8,419 nt of DNA, taken from an uncultured Clostridia bacterium (lineage in GTDB: Bacteria > Bacillota > Clostridia > UMGS1883). The stretch is taken from assembly GCA_947630525.1 (NCBI GenBank), contig CANRHW010000063.1, positions 1 through 8,419 on the forward strand, given 5' to 3'. This document shows, piece after piece, positions 7,198 through 8,419 of the stretch (positions are counted from its first letter, which is position 1; each line of letters begins with the position of its first letter). Both the position numbers and the translations under genes were made by a program. The notes beneath the pieces were generated by a model that had not been told where the DNA came from, ran no database searches, and saw nothing but the letters and a program-made list of their open reading frames with translations.

Positions 7198-7718
7198 CGG
7201 CCTTTACGCCGTTTGGCGGTATGGAAAAAAATATGTCGTCCGCCGTCATGGACAGACTTCCGAACAAAATCGGAACCAAAAACATAATCAAGCTGCTCAT
7301 ACCAACTTCTTACGAAAGGGGCTTTGAGGAACTGAAGCACTATCTAAACGAGCATAAGGTCGACGCGGTAGTGCTGACCGGTCAGGCCTCCCGCCCTAAA
7401 ATCACTGTGGAACGTATTGCAATAAATATCGGCGACGGCGATATGGCCGACAACGACGGCATTGTTTATACCGACAAAACTCTTGTGCCCGACGGACCGG
7501 CGGCCTATTTTTCCACCCTGCCCATAAAGAAGATGTGCGCTTCGGCCAACTGTGCGGTCAGCAACTCCGCCGGCACCTACGCCTGTAACTGCGTTATGTA
7601 TAAGGCGCTGCATTTTCTCGACGGCACGGGCATCCCCTGCGGCTTTATACACATACCTCAAAACGGTTCCGCCGAAGAATGGGCCGTTGAGCTAAGTAAA
7701 ATGATAGATTGCATATAA
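7182..7718 (+). CDS. pcp: Pyroglutamyl-peptidase I (peptidase family C15)
   Basis: This cytoplasmic cysteine peptidase removes N-terminal pyroglutamate from peptides. The 178-residue product is shorter than the usual 200-215, but all family blocks are present: ILVTAFTPFGG at 3-13, the ITVERIAIN block with catalytic Glu77, AYFSTLPIK near 108-116, SNSAGTYACN with catalytic Cys135, and GFIHIP with His157. The triad is therefore intact. The usual GQAGGR segment reads GQASRP. The ATG at 7182 lies inside the end of the upstream transferase gene, after GGGAAGTGA. The TAA stop (7716-7718) is formed by the left terminal repeat of the 311-bp element, so the original C-terminus may have been slightly longer. 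It is the last gene of the plus-strand operon. Confidence 0.92.
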   Translation: MDILVTAFTPFGGMEKNMSSAVMDRLPNKIGTKNIIKLLIPTSYERGFEELKHYLNEHKVDAVVLTGQASRPKITVERIAINIGDGDMADNDGIVYTDKTLVPDGPAAYFSTLPIKKMCASANCAVSNSAGTYACNCVMYKALHFLDGTGIPCGFIHIPQNGSAEEWAVELSKMIDCI

Positions 7719-7748
7719 AACAGAGCCGTCGGCACTTGCCGACGGTTC
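7714..7748 (-). terminator. Outward-facing terminator at the left end of the element
   Basis: Read on the minus strand, the hairpin at 7723-7748 is followed by TGTTTTATA (7722 down to 7714). It mirrors the right end and could end ilvD transcripts before they run antisense into pcp. The T-tract overlaps the pcp stop codon. Confidence 0.55.
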
Positions 7749-7762
7749 AGAGCGCTGACAAA
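7714..7762 (+). repeat. Left terminal inverted repeat of the element
   Basis: The repeat pairs with 7976-8024 in inverted orientation, differing only at 7735, 7736, 7744, 7746 and 7752-7754. It contains hairpin 1 (7723-7748: 11-bp stem with one G-U pair, loop ACTT) and the left half of hairpin 2. Its first bases form the last codon and stop codon of pcp. Confidence 0.85.
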
Positions 7763-7774
7763 GGTCAGCGCTCT
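7749..7774. repeat. Perfect 11-bp hairpin (hairpin 2)
   Basis: AGAGCGCTGAC (7749-7759) pairs perfectly with GTCAGCGCTCT (7764-7774) around the loop AAAG. It abuts hairpin 1 on the left and hairpin 3 on the right with no unpaired base between them. Confidence 0.85.
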
Positions 7775-7806
7775 CGTCGGGGGAACCCGCTGCGGTTCCC
7801 CCGGCG
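7775..7806. repeat. GC-rich 13-bp hairpin (hairpin 3)
   Basis: CGTCGGGGGAACC (7775-7787) pairs with GGTTCCCCCGGCG (7794-7806), with one T-G wobble, around a 6-nt loop CGCTGC. It starts at the base right after hairpin 2. Confidence 0.85.
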
Positions 7807-7820
7807 TGAACCCCCTCCGC

Positions 7821-7884
7821 ATCGGGCGCTTTCGCTTACGACATATCATTTTTATTACAATAAAAATGATATGTCTACCCCGAT
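7821..7884. repeat. Long AT-rich hairpin inside an outer 6-bp stem (hairpin 4)
   Basis: A perfect 16-bp stem, 7840-7855 with 7860-7875, closes on the loop TACA. An outer stem ATCGGG (7821-7826) with CCCGAT (7879-7884) encloses it. On the left side, between the two stems, is a possible small GCG/CGC hairpin (7826-7835). This is the longest perfect stem in the element. Confidence 0.8.
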
Positions 7885-7890
7885 TATAGT

Positions 7891-7930
7891 ATAAAATCTC
7901 GGGTACACGCCCCGAGATTTTATGTTTTTT
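7891..7930 (+). terminator. Hairpin with T-tract inside the element (hairpin 5), terminator-like
   Basis: ATAAAATCTCGGG (7891-7903) pairs perfectly with CCCGAGATTTTAT (7911-7923) around a 7-nt loop, followed by GTTTTTT (7924-7930). This has the form of a rho-independent terminator for plus-strand transcripts leaving pcp. A further 9-bp stem with one G-T pair and loop AGTT (7932-7953, hairpin 6) follows at once. Confidence 0.6.
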
Positions 7931-7975
7931 ATCGAAAGGGAGTTCTCTTTCGAGCTTTCCCCATAGTAAATAGGG

Positions 7976-8024
7976 TTTGTCAGTAGTCTGAGCTGTCGGC
8001 ACTTGCCGACGGCTCTGTTTTATA
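7976..8024 (-). repeat. Right terminal inverted repeat of the element
   Basis: This is the inverted partner of 7714-7762. It contains hairpin 7 (7990-8015: 11-bp stem with one G-U pair, loop ACTT). The core GTCGGCACTTGCCGACGG (7995-8012) is also a perfect direct repeat of 7728-7745, because the hairpin is palindromic and both loops read ACTT on the same strand. Confidence 0.85.
7990..8024 (+). terminator. Outward-facing terminator at the right end of the element
   Basis: The hairpin GAGCTGTCGGC/GCCGACGGCTC (7990-8000 with 8005-8015, loop ACTT) is followed directly by TGTTTTATA (8016-8024). In the plus direction this is a GC-rich stem plus T-tract, so it could stop transcripts from the pcp operon before they enter ilvD antisense. 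Confidence 0.6.
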
Positions 8025-8048
8025 GAAATTTACAGAAAGTTATTGCCG

Positions 8049-8419
8049 CTAAAACACCTTTTTCATAACCGCGCCCTTGTCCGCGCCGTCAACGAGGGCG
8101 GAATAACGGGCAAGCCAGCCGGTCTTGATATTGGGCTCTTTGGGCTGGAGCTTCGCGCGGCGTGCAGCAAGCACGTCGTCGGCGACTTTAAGGTTGATGG
8201 AGGCGTTGGGAATATCTATTTCTATGGTATCCCCCTCCTCAACAAGGGCTATGGTGCCGCCTACGGCAGCTTCGGGCGATACGTGGCCGATAGAAGCGCC
8301 GCGGCTGGCTCCGCTGAACCGTCCGTCAGTGATGAGGGCCACCGTTTTATCCAGCTTCATGCCCGCAAGGGCGGAGGTGGGATTGAGCATTTCTCTCATA
8401 CCGGGGCCGCCGACTGGGC
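8049..8419 (-). CDS. ilvD: Dihydroxy-acid dehydratase, C-terminal part (5' end beyond right edge)
   Basis: IlvD dehydrates 2,3-dihydroxy acids to 2-keto acids in valine, isoleucine and leucine synthesis, using an Fe-S cluster. The last 122 of about 555 residues are present. They begin with GGPGMREMLNPTSALAGM, followed by the strongly conserved VALITDGRFSGASRG, then IGHVSPEAAVGGTIALVEEGD and IEIDIPNASINLKV, all signatures of the C-terminal domain that carries the catalytic serine region (DGRFSG). The gene ends with TAG at 8049, only 24 bp from the 311-bp element, and is convergent with pcp. The frame is intact to the window edge. Confidence 0.96.
   Translation of the reverse strand, partial: PVGGPGMREMLNPTSALAGMKLDKTVALITDGRFSGASRGASIGHVSPEAAVGGTIALVEEGDTIEIDIPNASINLKVADDVLAARRAKLQPKEPNIKTGWLARYSALVDGADKGAVMKKVF

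Larger units (their letters stand above)
7714..8024. mobile_element. MITE-like non-coding element with long terminal inverted repeats
   Basis: This 311-bp stretch is bounded by inverted repeats 7714-7762 and 7976-8024. They align over 49 positions with 42 identities; the outermost 21 bp (7714-7734 against 8004-8024) are perfect. The ends read TATAAAACAGAG and CTCTGTTTTATA. The TATA at each edge is compatible with a TA or TATA target duplication, but because it is palindromic it cannot be told from the repeat itself. Inside lie at least five further strong hairpins and no credible gene. Size, repeat structure and position between convergent genes fit a miniature inverted-repeat transposable element moved by a transposase elsewhere. 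No transposase is in the window and only one copy is visible, so mobility is inferred. Confidence 0.75.

Noticed and set aside
7709..7894. A 61-codon plus-strand open frame starting at the end of pcp
   Set aside because: It lies mainly in the hairpin array, has no ribosome binding site of its own and shows no domain.
7958..7976. A possible additional CCC...GGG stem-loop between hairpin 6 and the right repeat
   Set aside because: Only about three base pairs form cleanly (CCC with GGG); the flanking bases do not extend the stem.
7658..8002. A 114-codon minus-strand open frame crossing the element and the end of pcp
   Set aside because: It runs antisense through the pcp C-terminus and through the hairpin stems. 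Its product is basic and low in recognisable structure, as expected of translated hairpins. Frames like this across mobile elements are usually spurious.
7723..8015. CRISPR array or tRNA cluster in the repeat-rich region between pcp and ilvD
   Set aside because: The repeats are two inverted ends with different hairpins between them. There are no regularly spaced identical direct repeats with unique spacers, and no cloverleaf with T-loop or anticodon features.

Overview
The window reads as chromosomal DNA from a Firmicutes bacterium of class Clostridia, probably an uncultured or gut-type lineage. The evidence is a DUF4364 winged-helix gene (a clostridial family), a Gram-positive-type LexA box in front of uvrBA, GGAGG-like ribosome binding sites, and use of GTG and TTG starts. 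Species cannot be fixed from the sequence. Base composition is roughly balanced in the genes and AT-rich in the two promoter regions.

Layout. (1) Positions 1-3625, minus strand: a nucleotide excision repair operon. uvrB (1607-3550) is followed by uvrA (1610 down to the left edge, cut at about residue 536), with a GTGA stop/start overlap. It is driven by a consensus sigma-A promoter whose spacer contains a near-perfect LexA/SOS box. (2) Positions 3626-4282, minus strand: a short QueG-like protein with two 4Fe-4S clusters. (3) Positions 4283-4422: a divergent promoter region with a good extended -10 promoter on each strand. (4) Positions 4423-7718, plus strand: a tightly packed operon of a DUF4364 regulator-like protein, prmA (ribosomal protein L11 methyltransferase), rsmE (16S rRNA m3U1498 methyltransferase), a compact Sfp-type phosphopantetheinyl transferase and pyroglutamyl peptidase I. 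Gaps are 0-16 bp, or the genes overlap. (5) Positions 7714-8024: a 311-bp non-coding element with about 49-bp imperfect terminal inverted repeats (42/49 identical) and a string of at least six strong hairpins. It looks like a MITE. (6) Positions 8049-8419, minus strand: the C-terminal end of ilvD (dihydroxy-acid dehydratase), convergent with the plus-strand operon.

How it works together. uvrBA should be induced by DNA damage through LexA. The plus-strand operon groups two translation-apparatus methyltransferases with a CoA-dependent carrier-protein activator and a peptidase. These look like housekeeping genes joined by translational coupling rather than one pathway. The MITE-like element sits between the two convergent operons. 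Its left end overlaps and supplies the pcp stop codon, and both ends carry an outward-facing hairpin plus T-tract, so it may act as the shared bidirectional terminator. The element is the most unusual part of the window. A second oddity is the phosphopantetheinyl transferase, which keeps its Mg-binding and catalytic residues but lacks the family's usual histidine.
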